NCBI GenBank assembly: GCA_959347315.1
Contig: OY365809.1
Span: 40,307,219-40,371,218 of the forward strand
Reading direction: 5' to 3'
Origin: Bimastos eiseni
Taxonomy: Eukaryota > Annelida > Clitellata > Crassiclitellata > Lumbricidae
Length of the DNA: 64,000 bases
Numbering within the stretch: the first letter of the stretch is position 1; every line of letters begins with the position of its first letter. This document shows positions 36,442-47,000 of this stretch, one piece after another. The translations under genes and the position numbers were made by a program. The notes under the pieces are model-generated. The model searched no databases. It had not been told where the DNA came from and was given only the letters and a program-made list of their open reading frames with translations.

Positions 36442-37289
36442 CTGGAGTGACAGAGATGCGAAAAGATTTGGTGGAAGCTGAGGGTTGCTGCTGCTGTTGA
36501 ACTGAGACAACTTACTGAAAAAGAAGGAATTGTTTGAAGGATTGGTAGGTTAGGTTACAAGTACTTTGCATTCTACTCGTTTGGGTAATTTAAGCTTGAA
36601 CTGTGTATGATCTTAGAATCCAAGTAGAAATTCAAATATTGATCCTATTTCTAATGTATTTGGTGTTTTCTGTGATGTAGCTTTGCAGATGTTGTATTTT
36701 ACAAGATTTTGGTTTTTGTTAACAACATAATTCTTGAGAGTGTTAGTATTTCATTCTTTGACAAATAGGTCTAGTTAAATTAAAGATTTCATTTCAATTT
36801 CATTGAAGTGATGAAGACATTCCAGACAAAATAAAGATCTACATCATGGTAAATAATGTTGAGCATATACTGCACAAACCATACAATATCAACATTTACA
36901 AAACGTGTCCTAAACTGATACTGATAATCAGCTCTACATTGCACTACACTGTCTCAATAGCATGACAATACTGTTGTAATCCAATATCTGTAAATAGAGT
37001 CCATGGGTATTTCCTTCCTCGACACCCAATTATTCCCCACAAGCTGGAACATCCGGTGCCTTGGTAAAGACAGGTTTTTGGCCCTGGAGAGGAGGAAGAC
37101 GGCGGCCGCGGAATCTAGATATGCATATAAATAAATAGTGTTTATAGTACAAACCCACGTGACCGAATGTGCAAACAATACTGTATAGCTGCTACGTGTA
37201 CGATATCTCGCAGGTGACACGATCCTGGCGATTGAGAAGGAAACTTTGCTTTTATTGGAGTGTCGGAGGTGTGCCGCAGGTTTCTGGCC

Positions 37290-37450
37290 CTGGAGACCAG
37301 GAAGAGGGTTCACGAATCACTCTACTGCATGTTTCAGGTGTTCACCGAGCCAACGGCGAAGGTTTCGAGTCAATCGCTGTAAAACTGTGCAAATGCATCG
37401 CCGGACAGAGGGACACACATAATCTCCTCTTTATTTATAAGATAGCTGGC
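37290..37450 (+). mobile_element. Dispersed repeat, partner of 26740-26915
   Basis: Shares aaaactgtgcaaatgcatcg and the gaaggtttcgag context with the other copy. It ends ctctttatttataagatagc, a typical non-LTR 3' end. Confidence 0.6.
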
Positions 37451-38333
37451 CACCTCCCATGTCCACTGTCCACTGTCAAAACATGAACCAGATGAGGGCC
37501 CAATGAATGTGGCTGTTGGGTTTGGCAGTTACATCTCACTGATCATCACTGCACCCCAGTCAGAGAACAATGGATGCCTACACAGTTTCTTAATCCATGC
37601 AAAAAAAGTTGCATTTAAAAGTTAACGTCTAACTTCAATCTACTGAAGTATATTGAAATTACAGTGTTTGGATTGTTGTGCTATTTAAAAACACAAGTTT
37701 AGAATTTTATGTAACATTTTTTTAAATTGTGAATTACAATATGACATGTCAAAATGTTTTGTTGAAAGTTAAAACAACATAGTGCATCGAAAAATTTAAC
37801 ACCAATGTTAAACTCCACAACTGAGAAACATAGTTTGGACTTCATATGATCCCCCGTAGAATATCAGAGAACTCCTAAAGAAAATTTGAGGTTTTGGTAA
37901 TCAAGACATTAAATGATACACAGTTTTAGTTTTGGCTCAATGTCACCTAAAAACGTTAGCTATATTTTATAGGATAAGAAAAACAGCAAATCAGAATTTA
38001 AGTAGACTTAAGCAGAAGTTCCTCAATGTATCACTGAAAATTACAGGAGTACACTAGAGTATACTGAAAGCAGTGACATGCCGTGTAAACAAATTCCTTT
38101 AATGTGTAGCTACTCTTAGGTCATAAAGCAAAGGTTGTTGAGTGAAGGAAAGTTCTAATAGGAAAGGAACAGAAAACGTTTTCTTGATAATTTATACATG
38201 TCCAAACTGCATCAGAGAAGCCAGCCAATGATGGAGGCTGAGCAAATGCTGCTGAAATGTTTGATTTTAATTAGATAACTGCTCATAAGTCAGTTTATCA
38301 GAAAACCGTTTTGCAGTGTTCTGCAATGCATTC

Positions 38334-38339
38334 TTTAAT
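38334..38339 (-). terminator. Possible poly(A) signal ATTAAA for RIIAD1
   Basis: ATTAAA on the - strand about 80 nt after the RIIAD1 stop. A match this short is weak evidence on its own. Confidence 0.3.
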
Positions 38340-38419
38340 GTAAAGAGAAAGTCAGTTAACACATGAAACAAAAGTTGGTTCGTATTTACAGTTTCTACTC
38401 TGCAGAAGGTCACAAAGAA

Positions 38420-38517
38420 TCATATTTTTCCGATGATGTGACTTAGTCGCATACGCTGCCTTCTCTCCTCCAGCAAATCTTCAAGCTTTTTCGGCAGACT
38501 TGGATTGGTGAAGTAAT
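38420..38517 (-). CDS. RIIAD1: RIIAD1 last exon
   Basis: Acceptor atatttag|AT. It encodes DYFTNPSLPKKLEDLLEER through LSHIIGKI and a TGA stop at 38420-38422. The DYFT-P-LP-K motif is diagnostic. Confidence 0.9.
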
Positions 38518-41500
38518 CTAAATATCACAGAAAATCATGTTCAGTGTCTTAGCTATACCTGTTCGTATCTTATAGCTATGTAATATTTGCTCATTTCTTT
38601 ATTGACAGCTAAAACTTTATCTGAGCAAATGAACAATGAACAGTGCATGGGATGAACAAGAAACACGTGTAAAATCACTCCATGAACAAGAAACACATGT
38701 AAAATCACTCCATGAACAAGAAACACATGTAAAATCACTCTATGAGCAAGAAACACATGTAAAATCACTCCATGAACAAGAAACACGTGTAAAATCACTC
38801 CATGAACAAGAAACACATGTAAAATCACTCTATGAGCAAGAAACACATGTAAAATCACTCCATGAACAAGAAACACGTGTAAAATCACTCCATGAACAAG
38901 AAACACGTGTAAAATCACTCCTCTTTCTCCCCCTAGCTTTTCCTGTACATAGCAATAATGATCCTCCAATTTTTAAAAGCATTATTGTTGTTTAATTCAA
39001 ATAATTACATCCCAAGGGAAAGAAAAATTAGGTGGACTAATTTTACGATTACTTTTCATGCAGTGCATGAAATCTGCATGAAATAAGCATTCATCAATTA
39101 TTAAGGATATCAAAAAAGATGGCAGAGAGAAAAGCCATCAAAAGTCAATAAATGCAGAAAAAAGACGGGAGGCATTGGGTTGGCCCAATGCTGGCATCAA
39201 TCTCTAAATTGGCCACAGGATATGTTCATAGCAGCTTTGAGATATTCTAAAACTGTCCATTACAAAAGTGCAGACAGAATACATACAAATACACATAAGC
39301 TATTATTGTCTGTTAGTTAAAAAACTATAGTCAAGCAGCAGATTGTGTTTGCATTTTACCTCTGCATTGATGCCTGGCAGGTAATTTTTTACTATCATTT
39401 GATTCAAATAAAGCCCAGTTATTCCAGAATAACGCTCCCTTGACAGATTAAACATTTTAATGAGGAAGCAGAATTTGCTTTTATGCAGTAGCTAAACAAT
39501 TTTGCAATATAAATACCCAGATATATACCCATTAATACAGATCTGCCAGATGACCATATTAGGCTGCACTAAGGTTGGGAGCACATTGGAGTAATCGCCT
39601 TGAGGAGGCGTTATACATAAATTCTCGCAACGAATGAATTGGGGGCCCTAGTGAGGTTCATAAAAGGCACTTTACAAATAGCCAGACATATACACACATA
39701 GATTTAAAGGTAAACACAAAGCAATTAGCAATGATCGAATGGAGTTCAGTTTCATTTGTATAAAACCAAATTTCACTCAATTTTGATTATCTGGCTATTT
39801 GCCAATAGACCCACAAAAGGTGTTATCATGAAGTCCCAGATCTATGTTAAGTTCTGATGACTGGGAAGTTGATTACTTTGGATTTGCTGCAGTAACAAAA
39901 TGACTTAGCACAGTAGAGTTGCACATCTGACATGGTAGAAGCACATGTGGCAGGGTAGTAGCAGATTATAGGCACATGAAGCAGGGAAGAGACAGATGTG
40001 GCAGGATGGTGGCACATGTGGCAGGGTAGAATCACATGTGGTAGGGTAGTAAGTGGCACATGTGGCAGATTAGAGGTACATGTGGCAGTGAAGAGACAGA
40101 TGTGGCAGGGTGGAGGTAGATGTGGTAGAGTAGAGCAGCATAAATGACACAGAAAGACTGTTACTTAAACCAAAAGGTGCCACTGCCCTTCTGACTTATC
40201 AGCTTATATTAAAGTTGGTCAATTTTGTAGCACAAGAAATTAGATATGTTTGATCAGTTATATAGTAATCATTTAGTAAAGAGAGAGCACAACTGCAGCA
40301 TAAGCACCATTTTTAAAAGGCCAAGACTTTGGGACAAAGACTAGGACTTCAAAAAACTTTAAACACCATGTCTCAAGACTAGATTCAGGTACAAACTGAC
40401 CTTCTGTGGTGTTTTCCTTAATAAAGAGGACTGTTTAATGGCTCTGGATGTGGGTGAGTTGACAACGATGTGTTGCCAATGCTGATCTGGTGTTTGCTTG
40501 AGCTAAACTTAGTCTACACTCGAATCAGTTGTTTTGTCTTTCAATGTTAAAGTCTCTGGAAAAAAAGTCATTTCAATCATTCATCTCATCTCTTTTCCTA
40601 CAATCGAGAGCAACTAGGTCTTCACAATCTGTCTCCTTGGCTGGCGCTCTATCAATTGATCCTGATGAAGTCCTCCTCCACTCGGCTTCTGCATTCGCCA
40701 TGTGACGCAATAATAAAAAGACCTTCTGGCCAAAAATACTCACAAGTAAGAAAGTGATTTACAATTATGATCATGATTTAGATTAATCAACCTGCAGCAA
40801 AGTGTCGAATGTTGTCTGGCTTCTTGGTTACAACCTCCCTGAAAAAGAAGAAAACCTACACATAAAAGAACAAAATTACTCAAACATTCATTAAAAAGAA
40901 ATTTAAAAAATCGAAATGTGAGCCTAAACTCTATAGAAACATCCAAGACTTCACATACTTATCAAGCATTCCACAATATATCTAACTAGTATTTCCTTTC
41001 TTGCTATAGAAAATCACTTAATTTTCTCGAATTTCTCGAATTTCCTTCTTACTCTACAAAATCATTTTAAAATAATTGTGTGAGCAGATATCACNNNNNN
41101 NNNNNNNNNNNNNNNNNNNNNNNNNNNNNNNNNNNNNNNNNNNNNNNNNNNNNNNNNNNNNNNNNNNNNNNNNNNNNNNNNNNNNNNNNNNNNNNNNNNN
41201 NNNNNNNNNNNNNNNNNNNNNNNNNNNNNNNNNNNNNNNNNNNNNNNNNNNNNNNNNNNNNNNNNNNNNNNNNNNNNNNNNNNNNNNNNNNNNNGGTCTC
41301 AATCGTCGAACGCAATAGAGGATTAACAAATTAACATTACCTGCGCTCACATAACGAACAGCATATATTTGGAGTCGCGCTGGGCAAACAAAATGATGCT
41401 ACCCTATGAACCAAAAATGACCATGCTGCTAGCTTATGTATACAAGCTACACGACACATATCATCTACCCTACTGATATGCTCACAATATACTCACCTTG

Positions 41501-41628
41501 AAGTCGTTCAGCTTCTGCTGCTGTTCTGAGCTGAGGGCTCCTAAGTCGTCCCCTTTGCCTCCCAGATCATAGGGTTCCATCCCGTGAGGGGGCTCATGTT
41601 TTGGTTTAACGGACGATGACGACGCCAT
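38420..41628 (-). CDS. RIIAD1: RIIAD1-like RIIa-domain protein (central exon in gap)
   Basis: Three of four expected exons are visible: 41497-41628 (start), 40792-40838 and 38420-38517 (stop). The visible protein is 44 residues ending SSEQQQKLNDFK, then EVVTKKPDNIRHFAADYF continuing NPSLPKKLEDLLEERRQ to a stop after HIIGKI. This matches vertebrate RIIAD1 (about 92 residues), whose missing middle would be the IQTR...NEKYLR...VEWLI segment. That exon is absent from all sequence between 40839 and 41496 and probably lies in the 200-N gap; by phase its length must leave remainder 2 when divided by 3. RIIa (dimerisation/docking) domains bind A-kinase anchoring helices, and RIIAD1 is a ciliary/sperm-type protein in other animals. 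Start chosen at MASSSSVK because AAGATGGCG gives an ideal start context; an upstream in-frame Met (41688) is possible. Confidence 0.88.
38651..38920. repeat. 30-bp array, 9 units, each with an E-box
   Basis: Units of catgaacaagaaacacatgt plus aaaatcactc. Units 1, 5, 8 and 9 have CACGTG, the others CACATG. Units 3-5 are repeated as units 6-8 (a 90-bp higher-order duplication). It lies in the RIIAD1 last intron, about 130 bp before the final exon. Confidence 0.95.
39905..40135. repeat. Diverged ~20-bp gcacatgtggcaggg array
   Basis: About ten imperfect units with the word cacatgtggcag, also E-box-like (CACATG / CATGTG). Same RIIAD1 intron. Confidence 0.8.
40792..40838 (-). CDS. RIIAD1: RIIAD1 exon 3 (47 bp)
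   Basis: Acceptor ttctttttcag|G, donor GCAG|gttgat. It encodes EVVTKKPDNIRHFAA, which matches the family's RPDNI-EFAA core. Confidence 0.88.
41095..41294. other. Assembly gap, 200 N
   Basis: Exactly 200 N, true size unknown. It lies in the RIIAD1 gene where the central RIIa exon should be. Confidence 0.99.
41497..41628 (-). CDS. RIIAD1: RIIAD1 exon 1
   Basis: 44 codons from MASSSSVK to LNDFK; donor AAG|gtgagt. The internal Met of MEPYDLGG aligns with the start of vertebrate RIIAD1, so a shorter form is possible. Confidence 0.8.
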
Positions 41629-41631
41629 CTT
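41623..41631 (-). promoter_or_regulatory. YY1-type AAGATGGCG over RIIAD1 start
   Basis: AAGATGGCG on the - strand overlaps the proposed start codon, giving A at -3 and G at +4. YY1 sites at this position are common in animal core promoters. Confidence 0.45.
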
Positions 41632-43217
41632 TAAATCCTCGGGTTGGTTGCTAACCATGTCAATTGACATCAATGGTATGGTGATCACGTGACGCTTGCA
41701 TCACTTATAGGTCATATAGCGCACCCATATAACTGCGATCTTCTTGTAAGTACAATGCAACTAAGCATTTATAATGCACTTTAACAACAAAACAAGTCTT
41801 ATTCTGTCGTGTTGCGCTGCATTTCTAGTCATAGCTCCGGGGAATAGGTAAGTCTTTCATTTTGATTAAAATTGCAGAACACATGTGTCCTGGATGTAAG
41901 TAAGTAAGTAAGTGATGATTCTGAAGTTGGCTCGGAAAACCGAAAGTAGTGAGTAATTCTTTACGAATCAATGTAAATTATTATCGTCTATCTTAATTAT
42001 TCAGTTTATAAGGCCAAAAATGGCATGCGTATGGTTTTAGGACGACTTTTAAAATGGTCAATAGTGTGTACAGCGTGTCTCGAATCAAATGAGCTATAAA
42101 CTCCTTTGCACGTGAAAGACGCGCTTGTCGAATTTGTAGGGCTAGATTCAATCATTGGGAATTTTTAAGAATTGTATTCTATTAAAAGCTATATCCGTGT
42201 TGCTTTCTGTGAACCCATTGATGAATTTTAATATCAAAGTGAAAAAGTGAACCGGTTATGGTTGGAGTTAATAGTTAATGGTTCCGGTCAGAAATCAACG
42301 TTTTCACAATGAAATTTGGGTCCGAGACTTCCTTAACTTTACAGGCCTACAAGCTGTTACCCGGAAGTTCAGCTGTATGTGACTCGTTGTGGCGTAACTT
42401 TTGACAAATAGGCTAGTGCAAGAAATTAGTTACACGATTTATTAAAGATATAATAATATACGGTTATTCAAATATACAAATTTAATTGAGGTTGTTTGCA
42501 AGTTTTCCGTTAAAGCTTACACAGAAGTCGGCCAACCGAACAATTTTATATGCTGGAGCTTGACCGCCCATAGCCAGCGCTCGTGAATAAGCAGCTGCCC
42601 TACGTTTGGCTTTCGAGTGGCGCTTTAGAAGTTTGGAGGTTACTATTATTATTCACTGTTAAGTTAGCAACTAATACTTGCATGACGTAGGAATAATCCT
42701 GTGGATTCAGAACATAACCATTAGGTTCAGATATATCTTGAAGCTGGTAATGAAGTAGAATACGTTTGAATACAAACACATTCTACTGAAAATTCACAAG
42801 TGTCTTTTCATGACTGGATTAAATATTGAGAAAACCTGCATAAAAAACAATGGTTTAACCCTTCAACGATGAGCGTGTACTCAAATGTATGGGAAAACCT
42901 ATGCAGCTTGCCATTATAGGAAGTGCTTATCTTCTTTTTTCACTATTCCAGCTTGAAGAAGGCTTTACATGTGTAATCTAATGTGTTTCATGCCACAATT
43001 TTCACCAGTCAGCCTACCAGACTGTGGAGGACTGACCTCACGAATTTTCAATGACTGCATTATAATATGGAGTTTGATGGGCAAAGGAAAATGTCTGCAA
43101 ACAATCATGGCACTGGCCCTCAAGATGTGATTGTTTCCATAACAGGAAGTCTTTCTTCTTGTCAGTCTGGGCAACCTGTAATACTGCCTTGATGTAGAAG
43201 TCACACAGAAACTAAAA
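41632..43217. other. Divergent intergenic region, RIIAD1 / macro-CARD
   Basis: About 1.6 kb between the two divergent starts. It contains a short (taag)n run near 41896. No further exon recognised; it probably holds both promoters. Confidence 0.45.
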
Positions 43218-44088
43218 ATGACTAACCCTACGATCAAAATTGACAAATTGTCAACAAGTTTTAGGAAACGTATAAGAATCGATCAGCTGCTTTTTGACAT
43301 TGTCATGGCCAAAGCGGAAAGCTTAGTCAATCGAATATGTGGCGAGAATGAGTTGGTCTATTTATGCAACAAAGATCATTCAAGTGATGAAATTGGTCTC
43401 GTTTTCAATGTCATGGGTTTTGACAAGGACCGACTCCAACAAGCCTGTAAAGAGCTGTATGGAGTTTTTCAGCAGTGGGCAGTTGATTCCAACGACTATA
43501 TACTCCAGGATTTTGATGATGTAAATGATATGCACGACCATCAGGCAGCTAAAGGAGCATGTGGAAACTCTTTATCATTGCTGTCAAATCCAGTCATTCG
43601 TTCGCCCCTATCAAGTTCACAGGTCACAGTTGCTAGTGGACAGTCATCTCCTCGAGCAAATGATCAACGGCACAGCGGGGAGGCAGAGAAGGTCTGCTCG
43701 CCACACGGTATTCAGATCAACGTCTTCCATGGCGATCTTGTCAAGCAGAAGACTGAGGCGATCATCGTTGTCACAAACAGCAGGTTGCAATGCTCCACGT
43801 TGCCAGGCAAGACAGTTCTGGCTGCCATTGGCAGAAGACACTCAGAGGACTGTAGCAGCTTCCTGAAGGTACAGGGTCAGCTGAAACCGTGTCAGGTCAT
43901 GCATACAGATGCTGGGAATCTGTGGCCATATGTTCGTTATATAATTCATGCCATTCAACCACGATCCGAGGACTTGAACGACCCTCACAAGCAGCATTCG
44001 TTGCTAGAGGATCTCTGCTTCAACTGCCTGCAATATGCAAATATGAAATTAAAGGTTAAATCCGTTTCCACACCTTTTGTTATAACCG
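43218..44088 (+). CDS. Macro-CARD exon 1
   Basis: Start ATG at 43218, donor ACCG|gtgagt. 290 codons carrying the N-terminal region and most of the macro domain. A 5' non-coding exon cannot be excluded. Confidence 0.85.
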
Positions 44089-47000
44089 GTGAGTACTAGT
44101 TCATTGCGTAATTATAATTAAACTTCAAATTACACATGTAACATGTGTAAACTTACTGCCTATTTGCAACAACTATAACGTGGCATTTGTATGTTCAATC
44201 AGTTTCCATTTATTCACCGATTTGTCTTGTTACAGTGGTCAAACACTTTAAACAAGAAGCTGCATTGGTTCCCCGTCACCGTTAGTACATGTTCATTATC
44301 AATGTGTTAAAGAACTATACACTGGACATAATAGTTGATTGATTAAGGCACTAGCCTTATAATGTGAAGATTATGGGTTCGAGCCTTTATTCAGATTGTT
44401 ACTGTGCATTAAAAGAAAGACCTTGATCACATTCTTCACTCACGTATGCTCAACTCCATAGAGTGATGCTTGCTCATTGTAACAACGATGCTTAATGAAT
44501 GCATAATAATGGTGTCACTTGATACAGGTTTACGGACTGTGCCAAGTAGCTATCTATGGTAGCTCACATGTGCTGTGTATAGCAGTTAAATCTCAGGTGA
44601 AAAGCTATTGTTTTTTAAGGAGATATTTTCTTTTTTGCCTTGCTTAAGAATATTGTGAAAGGTCTGCATAAATTCTGTGATAAAATAATTGTTTATGTTC
44701 ATTTGCAACCTTTCCTAAATTGTGTAAGTTACAACATTTCTCAGTCTATTAAAATTGCAGAATTTTCCAGTGTGTTCAAATTGGAACCTTTTCTGATCTG
44801 TACAATTTTAGACTTTAAAATCTAATTCCAATGTACAAATGCCGGCCTTTCCCAGTCTCTGAAAATTGCTGCCTCTTTCTATTTGTACAAACTGCGACCT
44901 TTCCAAAAGCTGCACAAATTGCAATCCTCTCATGATTGAGGCCCAGCCCACACTTGTCACTGGACCATAGCACTGCTTTGACACCACTGATCATAAGGTG
45001 TCCATTTCTAGACCGACAGCAAGTTCTGGCATGTCTGTTACTGCCATCAGCTCACTCAGATCCAACTTACATGGTTATTCTCAAATTGGCAGAATCAGCC
45101 AGTTAATTTCTGTTCCAATCACTCTTGATAGTTGTGCTCGACAGTGCTCAACTGCATCATTCCCAATCTGAGCAAGTTGTATAAAATCCCAAATCTGTGC
45201 CAAGGATGTTATAGATTGCTGGAATAGTGGGCACCCTATTCTAGAATGAAGACTAGAACAAAATGACAGAAGACTAAATTATAAAACTCTTTCACACACA
45301 GACTTTGATGACAACTCAAACTAATGCTGACCTGGAGCCTTGAACAAACACGGACCCTTGATCTGACATGTCATTTATCCTAAGTTAAAGTTGATTTTGA
45401 TTTGTGATTTAGATCTGTCGACTGTTATTAATCCAGTTGTCGCTAGCTCCATCTGCAAGGCACTTCTGAAATACGATCAATACATCACAGATGGTTCAGA
45501 AGGGAGCACCTTGAAGGAGGTTAATGTTGTCTGCTCAGATCGAGAAATGGTTATTGTTCAGATGAAGATGTTTGACGTATTTCTGCCAAAACTGATTCAT
45601 GGAGGCGTGTGGAGTTTGGGATCGGCTGATGAATTTTCAACAATCAATAAGAATCTTCTATTGCCTGACGAAAGAAGCCGCAGTGGAAGTAGCTTACTGA
45701 AGTAAGTTAATATGTTCGCTTTTGGCATAAATTTTGTTGTTTGCAAAATTCTACCTCTGCCATTGCATTCGTGACCCTCATTTGTTTGTCCGAATGCCTC
45801 TTTGTCTGTGTGGGTGTCTCTCTCTTTCTCTGTCTGTCTCTCTTTCTCTGTCTGTCTCTCTTTCTCTGTCTGTCTCTCTTTCTCTGTCTGTCTGTCTTTC
45901 TCTGTCTGTCTCTCTTTCTCTCTTTGTCTGTCTCTCTCTATCTCATCAGCAGCTCAATGTTATGGCTGTTGAACTGCTTGGTGTTGGTGTGATTTCGGTT
46001 GATGTCTTATGCAGTGTATATACACTGGAAATATGGAGTTGCTAATTAATTATCATAATGTGATATCTAGTAAAGTCACATTCCAGTGCAATGTGGTAGC
46101 AGAGTCACATTCCAGTGTTCACTTAAAATTTGGTGTTTTCTGTTTGACAGAATTTGTGATATTTTGACTCATCTTATATGGAGCATGTATCTGGTATCGA
46201 TATGGAATAGATGTTTATTTGAAAGTAAATATTCATTCATTCATTTTGAAATTTATATAGCGCCCCTTCTAGGCTGCTACTCAGTGGTACTCCTGACCCC
46301 CAAGCACAGGTAAAAAGAACAATTTTAAGGCGAGTATATAATGAGTTATAGACTGGACCCTAGGCGACAAACACAACGCCAATGTTCCAGAGCAAGTCAC
46401 TTAAAAGTCGTAATTTTGCTTTATTGAATTGGTTGACAAAATGCGTTCGTGATATGCCAAATTTCTAACCCAAGCCATATAGCGATTAAAAAAAACAGGG
46501 CGTCTTTCTGGTGATATTGAGCTGAGACCCTGTCCTTGCTATCTTGAGACTATCAATTTATGCCACCTCAATATTCATTCTATCTAGAATGATATCCCTT
46601 CTCTTACAAATTATTGGTTCATTGGGTGGACATTCTTGCTCTAAAATAATTAAACTTGCCTGAAATTGTCTTACCCATCATTTTGGGTATAATTATCATT
46701 GGCAGGACACAGTTGGTGACAGAGTTACCAGTTGTTTCTTTGTTGTCTTTTAGGTCTAAACTTAAGACGCTCCTGGTTCTTTCAACTTACTCGCTGGCCA
46801 TAGCCTGATCTCTTTTTTTGACCAATTAGCTGTCAAACATACTTCTCGGACATACTGTGCTTTCACTTGAAGTGACTATCAATTGAGTCCTTGTATATTG
46901 TATTGTATCTGTGTTACAATAATGGTGCTATGGAAGTAATTGAGTTGAATTGAGGCCATTTACTTAATCACAAGCAACAGGAAGACATAAACATTTATAT

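Larger units (their letters stand above)
33255..38419. other. Spacer between convergent SLC7A14 and RIIAD1
   Basis: The proximal part is probably SLC7A14 3' UTR. No coding exon recognised. Repeats present: AT tract (34862-34880), 19-bp TAGGCCTA-containing array (35325-35425), (GAT)n (35631-35705), TA/GT compound tract (36229-36440) and a LINE-like relic (37290-37450). A possible AATAAA lies near 35613. Confidence 0.5.

Noticed and set aside
38553..38969. 138-codon - frame of HVFLVHGVIL repeats
   Set aside because: Nine-copy 30-bp repeat in an intron; no homology.
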